NCBI RefSeq assembly: GCF_007565055.1
Contig: NC_044557.1
Span: forward strand, 69,616,095-69,680,094
Length of the DNA stretch: 64,000 nucleotides
Direction of reading: 5' to 3'
Origin: Rhinopithecus roxellana
Taxonomy: Eukaryota > Chordata > Mammalia > Primates > Cercopithecidae
Of the stretch, positions 12,036 to 23,830 are shown piece by piece; the first letter of the stretch is position 1, and every line of letters begins with the position of its first letter. The translations under genes and the position numbers were made by a program. Under the pieces are notes generated by a model. The model searched no databases and had not been told where the DNA came from. It worked only from the letters and a program-made list of their open reading frames with translations.

Positions 12036-12421
12036 TGTATTAGTTTTCTAGAGCTTCCATAACAAGTCCCACAGACTGGCTGGCTTATACAACAGAAATT
12101 TATTTTCTCACAATTCTGGAGGCTAAGAGTCTGAGATCAAGGTGTAGGAAGGGTTGATTTATCCTGAAGTCTCTCTCCCTGGCTTGTAGATGTCCATATT
12201 CTTCTGGTGTCTTCATGTGGCCTTTCCTCTGTGTGTCTCTGTGTCCTCAACTCCTTTTCTTACAAAGATACTAGCCTTATTAGATTAGGGCTCACCCATA
12301 TTCCTTGATTTTACCTTGCTTACCTTAAATCCCCTACTTCTACATGCAGTCACATTCTGAGGTACTGGGGGTTAGGACTTCATATGCATTTTTATGGGGG
12401 GGCACAGTTTAGTTCATAACA
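12036..12421 (-). mobile_element. MaLR solo LTR (MLT1-like)
   Basis: The plus strand shows the reverse complement of an MLT1-type LTR: 'tgtattagttttctagagct', 'cagaaatttattttctcaca', 'attagattagggctcaccca', 'cacattctgaggtactgggg', 'ttagttcataaca'. It begins TG and ends CA. The 5-nt flanks 'caagg' and 'ccagg' are a near-match for an LTR target duplication. There is no internal retroelement sequence. Confidence 0.75.
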
Positions 12422-12776
12422 CCAGGGGAATTTTGAACATAAATTTGCCATCAAATATTACTATAAAATACTATATGTATATTATTATAATTACTCTATG
12501 TTCCTGAGCTGAAGTCTAGTGACTGTCACAGTACACTGAGTGACACTGAACATGTTGCTTCTACATGAATGCAACCCAGACATAAATTCATGGTTGACTT
12601 TCATGTGCTCTTCTAACAACGCAACTCTCAGCATTTTTTTTTTTTTGGAATTTCTTGAAGTCACTTCTCAGTCAGGACCAAGTAAACCCACATTACTTAG
12701 GAATAAATCACTCACCAAATAAAATGGGAATTGCAAGAAGAAAAGCTACGTTTATGCAGAAAACATGCCACTTTGA

Positions 12777-13042
12777 TTTTTTTTTTTTTTTTTTTTTTTT
12801 TGAGATGGAGTCTCACTCTTTCTCCTGGACTGGAGTGCAGTAGTGTGATCTCGGCTCACTGCAACCTCTGCCTCCCAGGATCAAGCAATTCTCCTGCCTC
12901 AGCCTCCCAAGTAGCTGGGATTACAGGTGCATGCCACCACACCTGGCTAATTTTTATATTTTTAGTAGAGATGGGCTTTCACCATGTTGGCCAGGCTGAT
13001 CTCAAGCTCCCAACCTCAAGTGATCTGCCCTCCTCGGCCTCC
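12777..13042 (-). mobile_element. Alu (AluS-like), 5'-truncated, antisense
   Basis: T-tract, 'gagatggagtctcactcttt', both arms, then an abrupt stop at 'tcggcctccc', so the first ~35 nt of the Alu are missing. The flanks 'cactttgattttt' (12769) and 'cactttgaattttt' (13043) form a target-site duplication, so it inserted already truncated. Confidence 0.9.
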
Positions 13043-13056
13043 CACTTTGAATTTTT

Positions 13057-13434
13057 AATTCATATACTTATGAATATACTTGATTTAAAAAGTCTAAAAA
13101 GATGAACTTCATGACCAAAGTATGCCTGTTACATTCTTAAATCTGATTAAAAATCGGACTGGCTTGCTAACAAATGTACTATAATTCGCAAGGTAATTGC
13201 AGTCTTTCGCCCCTGCTATAAAGGAGGTGTGCTGATAGCTGCCCCCAGTGGGAGACTTTCTGTAGTCTTGTAAAAGCCATTGTTATCCGATAGAACCAGC
13301 AAGACCAAACTTTCATAATCTTTATGAAAATCTCAGCATCCTTGGTGGATTAGTCCGGCAACAGTTTGATGTTCTGTCACATACTTTTGTTCTGGATCTC
13401 CAGCCTTAACATAGATAGTGGTTAGTTTACTGGA
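13057..13434. other. Unique intronic sequence
   Basis: No repeat recognised. Retains several CpGs (13180-13360), which is unusual for intron of this AT content. No coding segment found. Confidence 0.4.
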
Positions 13435-13841
13435 GTATCGTCTGTTCTGGCGGCCATAACAAAAGACTAGGTGGCTTAAACATCAGAAATTTATTTTTTC
13501 ACAGATCAGGAAACTAGAAGTCCAAGATCAGGGTGACAGCATGGTCAAGTTCTGGTGAGGGCTTTCTTCCTGACTTGCAAATGGCCGCCATCTTGCTGTG
13601 TCCACATGTGGCCTTTCCTGTATGTAAACATGAGAGAGCGAGAACATGTGAGACAGCGAGTATGTGCTTTCTGAAGTCTCTTCCTCTTATTAGGACACAA
13701 ATCATATTGGATTAGGGCCTACCCTTATGACCTCATTTCACCTTATTTATCTCTTAAAGACCCTTACTCCAGATAAAGTCACATCAGGAGTTAATGCTTC
13801 AACATATGAATTTTGGAGGAGACACAATTCAGTCCATAGCA
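13435..13841 (-). mobile_element. MaLR solo LTR (MLT1-like)
   Basis: Second same-strand copy: 'ggcggccataacaaaagact', 'cagaaatttattttttcaca', 'atggccgccatcttgctgtg', 'catattggattagggcctac', 'gacacaattcagtccata'. More diverged than the copy at 12036. Confidence 0.7.
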
Positions 13842-14243
13842 GCCAGTAACCATTTATTAAGACACTAGTAAATGCAAGATGCTGGACTAGGTACTGAGCT
13901 CTATAATGTAAGGTCTCCAGAAAGCAGGCCAGCCTAATACGTTAGGCTGATGTTTAAATATAATGATGTCCATAATTTTATATGTAATTTTATGTAAATA
14001 TCCTATGGTTATTGCTCAATATATATTTAATGAAGTGATATTTGGCTCAAACTCTTTTTTCTGAGAAATAACTGTCTTAAAGAATCTGGCTCTCACAGTG
14101 CTAGAGGTCTGGATTGTGGAGAACATGTTTACAAAAGTTACTTCTGTGTTCCAATGATATGGGTTACCAAGGTGGCAGCAAGAAGGTTGGTAAAGGATGT
14201 TAATTGAGCTACATCACACTTTATATGTGCTTAATTGCCCTCT

Positions 14244-14700
14244 TGTATTAGTTTCCAAGGGCTGCTGTAACAAAATGGATGGCTAAAATACAACAGAAAT
14301 CGATTCTCTTTCAATACTGCAAGCTAGAAGTGTGAAATCAAGGTTTTGGAAGGGCGATGGTCCCTCCGAACTCTTTAGGGGAATCCTTCCTTGCCTCTTC
14401 CTAGATTCTGGTCATTTACAGGTAATCCTTAGGGTTCCTTGGCCTGTAGATGCATCATTCCAATTTTTGCCCTCATTATCACATAGCATTCTCTGTGTGT
14501 CGTCGTCTTCTCATGACCATCTTCTTATAAGGACACTAGTCATATTGGATTAAGGGCCCTCCCTACTCCAGCATGACCTCTTCTCAGATTAATTACGTCT
14601 GCAGTGACCCTGTTTCCAAATAGTGTGACATCCTGAGGTACTGAGAGTTAGGATTTCAACATATCTTTTGGCAGTGGTGGTACAATTCAACCTATAGTAC
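14244..14700 (-). mobile_element. MaLR solo LTR (MLT1-like)
   Basis: Third same-strand copy: 'tgtattagtttccaagggct', 'aacagaaatcgattctcttt', 'cttcttataaggacactagt', 'catattggattaagggccct', 'catcctgaggtactgagagt', ending 'caacctatagtac'. Confidence 0.75.
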
Positions 14701-14946
14701 TGCTGAAAGAGAAAATACTTTCAGAATCATTTTTGAAATGGGGAAATTTTTTGTTTTGACAAAAATATGCAGGATATAACCATCTATTTTCCAAACTCTT
14801 ACTAAAGATGCCTAGATAAAAATACTTAAAATACTTAAGTACTAAAAGTATTAATAGTTAAACTAAAAATGAAATCCAAAGAACTTTTCTGCTACTGTAA
14901 TGGGTCGTTCAAAAATCCAAATCAATTACTGTTCCTGTCGGTATTT

Positions 14947-15244
14947 CTTTTCTTTTTCTGAGACAGGGTCTCGCTCCGTTGCCCAGGCTGGAGTGTAGTG
15001 GTGTGATCTCAGCTTACTGCAACCTTTGCCTCCTGGGTTCAAGCTATCCTCTCACACCACCCTCCAGAGTAGCTGGGACCACAGGGGCCAGTAGCACCAC
15101 ACCTGGCTAATTTTTGTGTTTTTTTGTAGAGACAGGGTTTCACCATGTTGCCCAGGCTGGTCTTAAACTCCTGGGCTCAAGCAATCCACCTGCCTCAGGC
15201 TCCCAAATTGTTGAAATTACAGGCATGAGCTATCACGCCTGGCC
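14947..15244 (-). mobile_element. AluJ, antisense
   Basis: T-rich head, 'gagacagggtctcgctccgt', AluJ-like 'tcttaaactcctgggctcaa', end 'tatcacgcctggcc'. Target duplication 'cctgtcggtattt' (14934) and 'cctgttggtaattt' (15245). Confidence 0.9.
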
Positions 15245-15258
15245 CCTGTTGGTAATTT

Positions 15259-16674
15259 CAACATTAAATTTATGTTTTATGCAATGTAATTATGAAGAAA
15301 AATTATTTGCAAAAGGATTGCCTTATTTTATATATTAATGTAAGTCCAGAACTTACATGATTTTTTAAGAGCCAGATTTTCAAATATCTCTAGATATACT
15401 GTTGCAAGTTCAGGATTGAATAACTTTTGGAAATTATTTGTTTCTGCCATCAAGTAGTAATATAGAAGGTCAGATGTGAACAAACTGAATAATTCAATTG
15501 CTATTAATTTTTGGGTTGTATTGCTCTAGAGCCGTAAGACATGATTCTTAATTCTTGTAAAATAAATCACAGTTACGTGTCTTAAAAAGCTAATCAAATG
15601 TTAAGATTTTACTTTCAAAGTGATGCTATTTTCCCCCATGTTAATGAATAGAGTGCTTGCCTCATACATAATTATTTGGGTCAGCTTTCTTTTAGAATAA
15701 AAAAGATGCAACAACATTGACAAATTCCTTTTGTTCTACATGTAGTGATTGTGTATTTCACATCTTGTTACATGACTGTGCCCAGTGAATGATGTAATTG
15801 GGGGTACAAGGTACCTGCTCTGCTGGGCATAATTTTTACTCATTATGGCAGGTTTACAAGAACTATGGAAGAAACTAGAAAGTAAAAGAGATCACCAGTG
15901 GCATTACATTTTTGTGACAGAAAGAAGCAAAGGCTGTAGCTGAAAATCCCAACATCAGAAGATTTGTGAGTGCACCCGGGGTGGCAGGGAATGTCTGTAT
16001 CACTGCATCAGTATTCAGAATGATGCTATTTGTATCATAAATTCTTATAATACTCTAGAAAATTGGAATGTGTAGAATTAACAAATCTGATTCATGTGTA
16101 AGATTAATAAATGAACTTTGAACATGTCTCTCAATAGTTATATAACACAAACAAAACCTTGAAAAAGACCCTTACATGAAAATACAGGTAACCTGAAACT
16201 GCTTCTCTTAAGTCCCAGTGGAGTAAAGTAGACTGCAGACATAATATTTCTCTTGCCTATCATATAATTCTCATAAACATAGTTCAATTGGACTGGCCAC
16301 AAAAGGACAGTTTTAGAAGAGAAGATGTTTATAGATTTTGATGAAAGCTGTGACAGTTTAGATAGGAGTCACTCTGGGTGGTCAAGCTCCATTTCAAAAT
16401 GTGTAAGGAGTAACCAAGGAGATAAGACACCAAATTTCTTTCACAGTTGTTGATTGATGAGAAATGTGTGACTTCTTGGGCAATCTTCAGAAAACAATTA
16501 AAATGTTTCTTGTGTATCTGGAAGAGTACTATATAAAGAAAACATATAAGGTATTCCTGAAGAATTTTAAAACTTAACACCAGGTTACCATCTCAATTTG
16601 TCTTTTAAGATTAACACAACAGATAACCCTATATACTAACTCTGTAGAACATTTCCAAGTATTATTCTTTAGGC
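15259..16674. other. Unique intronic sequence
   Basis: AT-rich. No repeat, exon or RNA gene recognised. Confidence 0.45.
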
Positions 16675-17291
16675 CCTTTCCCTCCCTCCCTCCACCCGTC
16701 CCTCCTTCCCTCCTTCCCTCCCTCCCTCCCTCCCTTCCTTCCTTCCTCTGTCCCTCCCTTCCCTCCTTCTATCCCTCCCTTTCTCCTTCCCTCCCTGCCT
16801 CTCTCCTTCCTTCCTTCCTTTCTTCCTTCCTTCCCTCCCACCCTCCCTCTTTCCCTTCTTCCCTCCTTCCCTCCTTCCTTCCTTCCTTCTTTCCTTTCTT
16901 CCTTCATTCCTCCCTCCCTCCTCCCTTCCTCTCTTCCTTCCTCCCTCCCTCCCTCCTTCCTCCTTCTCTCCCTCCCTTCCTTCTTTCCTTTCTCCCTCCC
17001 CTTCCCTTCCTCCCTCCCATCCTTCCTCCCTCCCTTCCTCCCTCCCTTATTCCTTCCTCCCTCCCTTATTCCTTCCTTCCTTCCTCCCTCCATCCCTCAT
17101 CTCTTCCTTCCTCCCTCCCTTTCCTTCCTTCCTCCCTTCCTTCATTCCTCCCTTTCCTTCCTTCCTTCCTTCTTCCCTTCCTTGCTTCCTCCCTTCCTCT
17201 CTTCCTCCTTTTCTTCCTTCCTCTCTTCCTTTCTTCCTTCCTTCCTCCCTTCCTTTCTTCCTTCCTTCCTCCTTTCTCTTCCTCTTCCTTT
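16675..17291. repeat. 617-bp polypyrimidine (CCTT/CCCT)n low-complexity tract
   Basis: The + strand is almost wholly C and T, with only scattered A or G interruptions. The minus strand is therefore polypurine, and its open frames (Gly/Arg/Lys/Glu-only 'proteins' of 143 and 81 codons at 16662-17311) are artefacts. Unit composition drifts from CCCT-rich at the left to CCTT-rich at the right. Confidence 0.97.
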
Positions 17292-19965
17292 GTTTTTATC
17301 TGTCTTCCCACCTAAAAGGTAAGTTCTATAAAAGGAGGAGAATTTTTTTGAGGGAAAGCTTTAAGCTTAAAGATGAATAGGAGTTAATTAAAGAGAAGGA
17401 GAAGAATATCTACACAGAGGAACAGCTGTGCATTGTCCCTGGTACATACAGCAGCTCAGTGAAAATACATGTGGCTGAAACCAGGAGAACAAGGGAACAA
17501 GGAAACAGCCAGACATTTAAGAATTATGAAAGAATTTTGCCTTTGACTTAAGAGACATGAGAAGACATTAAATTATTTTGAGCTTGTGAGTACTGGAGGA
17601 GATGATGATATTTACAATTTGAAAATGATTGCTTTGGCTGTGGTGTGGAGAACATATTGGAGGGAGTCAGGGGTGTGCTTTCATCCAAATGACCAAAGAA
17701 AAATGTGTCTATAGTAACACCAAGTTTTCAGACACTACTTACATTGAGACCATAAGATGGCATTCTCCAAATACATGGTGTATCTCCTAAGACACAGCAT
17801 TTGGCTCTTTTAATTTCCCCTGCAATGTTCAAATAAGGTCCTGAATCAAACATATGAAAGCATATCATTGGGGAATAAATAGACTGGAAATTCCAAATGT
17901 CTTTGCCATTGGCCTCCTTCCCATTAAATAAATAACTACTTTACGTTACGATCCAGATTTCCATAGAAGCTTAATAATTCATAAAGGAAAGACAGTCTGT
18001 TTCCCAAGTAGCCTTTGTGTTTCTATGTAGCACACATACAGAACCACAGTTGGGGTTTTTATTTTTATTAAGGCATGCTACTAGAAGCAGCCCTATTTGG
18101 TGCCCATCTCTTAGAAGTCAATGTTTTGAAATTAGTTCTAAACCTAAATGGGTAGAGTGAAAGCCACAGTTAAAACCAAATATCAGCAGAGAAGACTGTT
18201 GGGGAAATGTTTGAAAAACTCACTCGTATGTTGCGTATAATAAACAGGATTTCAGCATGTAGTCCATCATATAAATTGAGTATTTTGTTTGCTTTGGAAA
18301 CCAACTGACCTCTGTGTTATGGTCTACAGTTTCGATTCTCTGGATAATAATCCTTTGCTTTGATTTTTCTGGGCATCTTTTGAGCATTTCAAAGCAATTG
18401 TAAAGTCAGTCTCAGGCCTATAAGGACTGTGAGGTTCTTGGAAAATTATAGTGTCTAAATTCATCGGATTATTGTAGCCTCCCAGCTTGCTTCAGATGCT
18501 TAGCCCTGGAGGGAGAGTTTAACTCTGTCTGCTTTCTGATTAGAGTCTTTCATAAGCATATTACATGGGATGCTGGAGATTTATGTTCATGGACTTCAGT
18601 ATTCCCAAATGACCACTCCATGACATTATTTTTAACCCTTTGTGACTGTTTTCAAAATTAGGAATTTGATCTTACTTTTCATACAATCATTATTTTTATA
18701 CTGCCAGGCTGTGTACACAGTTTTGTGAATATTTTAATTAGAGATGGGAACTTGTCTGCATAGGCAATAGGCCTTGACAGAGACCTTTGAGTTCCAGAGA
18801 GTTATGGAATATTTCAAAGTTTTAATGAACCCTGGTTTAAACAAAGATGCAGTTTGAAATCACATTATAGTTTAAACAAAAATTCTACGTAGTAATAGAC
18901 CTTGAATAAATTATGTATTATTTTGCCCCAAGTTCTAAAAGAATAAATTGTAGCCTGACTTCTGAAGACACCAGGTCATATTGGGAATATTGCTGTTTTA
19001 ATTTTACTACTTAATAATGAATGTGGTCTGTTTTAATATTTATGTTTTTTTGTCCATATCATCAATTTTCTTTCATCTCAAGGTATTATTATTGGTAGGC
19101 GATTGCTAATATATTAAGGAGAAGAGACTCGTTTTTAAATAAATTTTTATGTTCTTTACTAAGTTTCTTTTCTCCCTCTTGTCCCCTTTCTATTTTTTAT
19201 GGTTTACTGTGGAATCTTATCTTTTTTTTATGCTGTACTCCTCAAGTTGAAGGTCAGAAGCCGTTTCATAATGCTCAAAAAGAAAACAGATTTCTGTTAA
19301 GAACTACTTTTATTTGCACCGAGATAATGGGGTCTCTGTCCATGTTACAGACAATGAGAATTCCTTGAGATGTTTAAAAGACACATTTATGAACACAGGA
19401 CACATTGTTGGCTTTAAGTGTTGTTTTCAAGTTGTGAATGTTGAACAAGATAGCCAGAAGATCACATACCATTAGCATGATGAGTGCTAGGGAGACTTGT
19501 ATTAAAGCATGGGAGCAGTCAGGGAAGAATGAGTGTCAGAAAAGAGGAATGATATGACCAAGGCTCCCTTTTGGAACCTGCAGGAGAGTTCTGGAATGCA
19601 TCCAATAAAATGGGCATTTCACAGTGGTCAAAAGTCTCCTCTAGTGAAAGCATCTTCCCCTGAGCTAGAATGTATCAGCTATGGATATTTCTCTTGCTAC
19701 CTTGTGATTATATTTCCTAGGATAAAACAGTAGGTCATCACGGCCATAAATTCCTAAAATCACAGGAGTAGTAATGATCTTCAAAGTTATTTCAGTTGCT
19801 AGTCTCCTTGCTAAATTGGATCCCATAATCATGGCCTAACAATTGTTTTATTGCATTCATAAAGTTTTAAAGATGAAAGTCTACCAGAGTCTCATTTTTT
19901 TAAAACCATAAAGCATTGTAGTTAAAGTCTTACTCCAGTTGACCCAGTCATGCCAGTAGTTAATT

Positions 19966-19970
<5 letters not shown>
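17292..19970. other. Long stretch without recognisable young repeats
   Basis: About 2.7 kb. 17560-17680 ('gctttggctgtggtgtggag', 'atattggagggagtcagg') resembles an ancient mammalian repeat. From about 17700 to 19960 I recognise nothing. No splice-bounded coding segment seen. Low repeat load could mean constraint, but this cannot be shown from one sequence. Confidence 0.4.
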
Positions 19971-19997
<27 letters not shown>

Positions 19998-20278
19998 GAA
20001 GCGGAGTCTCGCTCTGTCGCCTGGACTGGAGTGCAGTGGCCGGATCTCAGCTCACTGCAAGCTCCGCCTCCCGGGTTTACGCCATTCTCCTGCCTCAGCC
20101 TCCCAAGTAGCTGGGACTACAGGCACCCGCCACTTCACCCGGCTAGCTTTTTGTATTTTTAGTAGAGATGGGGTTTCACCATGTTAGCCAGGATGGTCTC
20201 GATCTCCTGACCTCGTGATCCGCCCGTCTCAGCCTCCCAAAGTGCTGGGATTACAGGCTTGAGCCACCGCGCCCGGCC
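19971..20278 (-). mobile_element. AluY (Old World monkey type), full length, antisense
   Basis: T27 head, 'gcggagtctcgctctgtcgc', 'gggtttacgccattctcctg', 'ccggctagctttttgtattt', end 'ttgagccaccgcgcccggcc'. Young: CpGs largely preserved. Short duplication 'cagatttt' on both sides. Confidence 0.95.
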
Positions 20279-20476
20279 CAGATTTTCTTTTCTGTTTTCT
20301 GTTGAGGTATTGGTTACCAATTCTTCCTTTTTTTAGGCCTACACTATTAATACTAAACTGGACTACCAAGACATGTAACCATTTAGTAACTTCAACTCCC
20401 AAATGAGGAATGGATTATTGATTTTTCTGGTAGAAAATAAAAGTTAAGACAGCTTCATTGAAATCGTATATCTTTT

Positions 20477-20788
20477 AGCCAGGCATGGTGGCTTATGTCT
20501 GTAATCCCAGGGACTTGAGAGGCTGAGGTGAAAGGACGGCTTGGGGCCAGGAGTTCAAGGCTATCCTGGACAACATAGCAAAACCCCACCTCTAAAATAA
20601 TAATAATCATCATAAATAACTTAGGCATGGTGGCATGTGCCTGTAGTCTCAGCTTCTCAGGAGGCTGAGGCAGGAAATTGCCTGAATCCAGGAGTTTGAG
20701 GCTGCACTGAGCTATGATCACATCACTACATTTCAGCTTGGGCAACAGAGTGAGACCCTGACTCTAAACAAATAAAAGGAAAAGAAAG
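20477..20788 (+). mobile_element. AluJ, sense
   Basis: Diverged dimer starting 'agccaggcatggtggcttat', with an AAT/CAT-rich linker and right arm 'cttgggcaacagagtgagac', ending in an A-rich tail that runs into the next Alu. Confidence 0.88.
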
Positions 20789-21091
20789 TATTATTATTAT
20801 TATTATTATTAGAGACGGAGTCTCACACTGTCACCCAGGCTGGTGTGCAGTGGCACAATCTCGGCTCACTGCAAGCTCCGCCTCCTGGGTTCATGCCATT
20901 CTCCTGCCTCAACCTCCTGAGTAGCTGGGACTACAGGCGCCCACCACTGCGCCCTGCTATTTTTTTGTATTTTTACTAGAGACAGGGTTTCACATTGAGA
21001 TTGAGATCCATCTCAATCTCCTGACCTCATGACCCACCCACCTCGGCCTCCCAAAGTGCTGGGATTACAGGCGTGAGCCACCACACCCGGC
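20789..21091 (-). mobile_element. Alu (AluS/Y-like), antisense, abutting the previous Alu tail-to-tail
   Basis: A (TTA)n head replaces the poly-T; 'gagacggagtctcacactgt', full body, end 'ccaccacacccggcc'. Contains a local rearrangement 'cattgagattgagatccatc' near 20993-21012 in place of the usual 'catgttagccaggatgg'. Confidence 0.92.
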
Positions 21092-21367
21092 CCTTTTCTT
21101 TTTTTCTTTTTTCTTTTTGTTGAGATGGAGTCTTGCTGTGTCTCCAGGCTGGAGTGCAGAGGAGCGATCTTGGCTCACTGCAACCTCTGTCTCCTGGATT
21201 CAAGTGATTCCCCTGCCTCAGCCTCCCAAGTAGCTGGGACTACTCGGTGTGTGCCACCGTGCTTGGCTAATTTTTTGTATTTTAGTAGATATGGGGTTTC
21301 ACCATGTTGGCCAGGATGGTCTCGATCTCCTGACCTCATGATCTGCCTACCTCAGCTTCCCGAAGTG
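21092..21367 (-). mobile_element. Alu (AluS-like), 5'-truncated, antisense
   Basis: Pyrimidine head joined to the previous element's GGCC end, then 'gagatggagtcttgctgtgt', stopping at 'ctcagcttcccgaagtg'. The first ~30 nt of the Alu are missing. The right flank is 'tataatatctttttt'. Confidence 0.9.
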
Positions 21368-22098
21368 TATAATATCTTTTTTATAGGCTCTATGTTGACA
21401 ACAAATCTTTGCTAATAGACATATCACCCCTTGCCAATTTAAACAGTAGAGGTACATTATATTCTTAATAGTTTTGATAATGATATTGAATTCATATCCC
21501 TCAATAAGGAAGAGTGTGGTTTGGTACAATCTGCAGGTATTGATTGTAAGTCCCAGCCATACCCAGGGCAAGTTATTTATTTTCCTTAAGCCTTTGCTTC
21601 TTAATATATAAAATGGGTATGATGACATTTATGTTATGTAATTATTTTGAGGAAGAAAGAGACTATACCCCTAAGATAACCTAATAAGCCCTTAATAAAT
21701 CATACCCTGGCTTTACCTCTTCTTCAATTCAATGGAAGGAGAAATATTCCTATTCCAAAGTGGTAGATTTTATTTATCTTGACTGGTAGATGTTATGTTT
21801 AGGACACTGTTGAAATGCTGTTACTATCTCTTTGAAAGTATCTCCTGTTGTTTAGGATAAACACCTTTTTACTTTTCAACAGTTTAACATTATATTTAAA
21901 TCGTTGTGTTGTCTGTCCCATAAAGGCCAGGAGATACTTGAGACTGTCACTGATACAAAGTTCAAAACATTTTCTGTGACTTTATTCCATATTATTATGG
22001 GCTTTTTTTTTTTTTTTGACCTTCCAAGATCATTGTTATTTTCTCGATCTGTTTAAAAGGATATCATAGCTTTATTTTGAATTAAAACAATGAGATGG
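21368..22098. other. Intron with a MIR-like scrap
   Basis: 21545-21660 has sense MIR landmarks ('gggcaagttatttattttcc', 'ttaatatataaaatgggtat'). A 14-T run lies near 22004-22017. Nothing else is recognised. Confidence 0.45.
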
Positions 22099-22426
22099 AG
22101 GCTGGGTGTGGTGGCTCATGCCTGTAATCCCCACATTTTAGGTGGCCAAGGTGGTTAAGATCGCTTGAGCCCAGGAATTTGAGGCGAGCCTGGGCAGCAT
22201 TGGGAAACCCCGTCTTTACAAAACCTTAGAAATAAATTAGCCAGGTATGCTAGTGAGCACCTGTAGTCCCAGCTACTCGGGAGGCTGAGACCAGAGACTC
22301 AATCACTGGAGCCTGGGAGGTTGAGGCTGCAGTGAGCTGAGATTGTGCCACTGCACTCCAGCCAAGCAATAGAGCAAGACCCAGTCTCACAAAAAACAAA
22401 ACAAAACACTAGACAACAACAAAACG
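22099..22426 (+). mobile_element. Alu (J/S-like), sense, with a perfect target duplication
   Basis: Starts 'aggctgggtgtggtggctca', both arms, A-rich tail. 'aaacaatgagatgg' is repeated exactly at 22085-22098 and 22427-22440. Confidence 0.93.
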
Positions 22427-22440
22427 AAACAATGAGATGG

Positions 22441-23639
22441 TTCATATTTTCTTCTGTCTCTTGCCCCTTTTGTTTCAGAAGCCCTTCCTAGGAATGTTCT
22501 TCTACCTCAAAGAGATAGTTTGAGATTGCTGAACAGCTCCATAATATTATAAGCTCACCATCAACCGTGTATTGCTCACAAAACGTCTGTATTCTGTACT
22601 GTGGTGGTAGATGAATGACATTTTGTTGAGACACCATAAATATTAACACATATACTTTACATATTTCAATTGACTTTATGAAAAGCTTTAATTTGATCCT
22701 GAAAATGGGAAGGTGATGCATGAAATTGCTGAGTATAGACATATCAGGACCATCCAATCTATGGTAATTTGTTTATAGTAAACATCATAGGGGTGTCTTT
22801 CTGAACATTTTCTACTACAGGCATTTTAATACACTACACATTTGGAGCCACAGTTTCATTGCAGTGACTACACATCTTGGAAAAAAGTAACGCTTTGCCT
22901 GAGACGTATTTATTGTCTACAGGACAATTTTTATGTAGTGTCATGACTATGATAGGTAGTAAACAAACCAATAAAACTGACCTCCAGCAATTTACATGCA
23001 CCTTTGTGAGGCTGGAGGAAAGAACCTTGGATTTATTATATACCTCTTTTTATTGCAAAGTTATAATTATATTGGTATAAGAGATAGTCACAGGGCCCTA
23101 AACAGAAAGTTGTTCAATATCAGTACAGTCAGATCATGGAAGACTTCTGTCATTTCACAAATGCTAAATCCTGTAAGGATACCTGGAAGAAAATGTAAAT
23201 CTTTAGCCTTTGTTACCTGTTCCGTTGTTTGTTTTATTATTCATTCATGTTTCCTTCACCTGTCCAAAGAATTTGGGCTTCATGCAACTTTAAAAAGCAG
23301 AATATATGAAGAGCTTATTATAGAAGTGTTATTTATTAAATTCAGCTTTCCTCAGCATTTTCTTTTAAATCTTACTTTGGATTATTATATCCAGATTCTT
23401 TGCTTTTTTCTTTCTTACTCTTGCTTTCTCAATTTTTCTGTGTCTCCCCGTCTCTGTCTCTTTATGTGTTTTCATACCCCACCTATTTTATTTTAAGGTG
23501 AAAGCCTATTTTTTAGAATATTGTTATAAGAAAACAATTCAGTGATACATTTTAATGAGAGCTTTTAGGAGAGCTGAAAGATGTTCAGAGGGATTCTGTT
23601 GGAGCATGTTAAGCAAGTGGACTTCGTATTTATAGGTAT
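22441..23639. other. Unique intronic sequence
   Basis: Contains a 166-codon open frame on + (22996-23496) that I do not recognise. It is AT-rich, hydrophobic by composition and has no splice context, so probably chance. Confidence 0.35.
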
Positions 23640-23830
23640 CCCAATGCAGACTCTGCTACTTGATCTAGGTTTTGTGAACTAATGACTGAATGTCATCAAG
23701 CCTTAGCCTTTCCATCTGCTAAGTGAAAATAATCTGCTTCTTGTGGTTTTTATAACAGTCAAATGAGATAATGCAAGAAAGGCAGCTAGCTTAGTAGCTG
23801 GCTCATAGTAGGCACCACAAAATGTTAGCT
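23640..23830 (+). repeat. MIR-like ancient SINE
   Basis: Sense MIR landmarks: 'cagactctgctacttgatct', 'cctttccatctgctaagtga', 'acagtcaaatgagataatgc', 'gctggctcatagtaggcacc'. Confidence 0.65.

Noticed and set aside
12731..13105. 124-codon frame with 'HCNLCLPGSSNSPASAS' peptide
   Set aside because: Standard translation of an antisense Alu. The same applies to the frames at 386-589, 5460-5748, 14947-15338, 19950-20187, 20455-20745, 21125-21415, 40203-40547, 48984-49190, 49496-49789 and 54626-54856.
16662..17311. 143- and 81-codon minus-strand frames rich in Gly, Arg, Lys and Glu
   Set aside because: They are translations of the polypurine strand of the CCTT/CCCT tract, which simply lacks stop codons.
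22996..23496. 166-codon + frame as a possible membrane protein
   Set aside because: Its hydrophobic look follows from T-rich sequence. There is no conserved motif or splice context.
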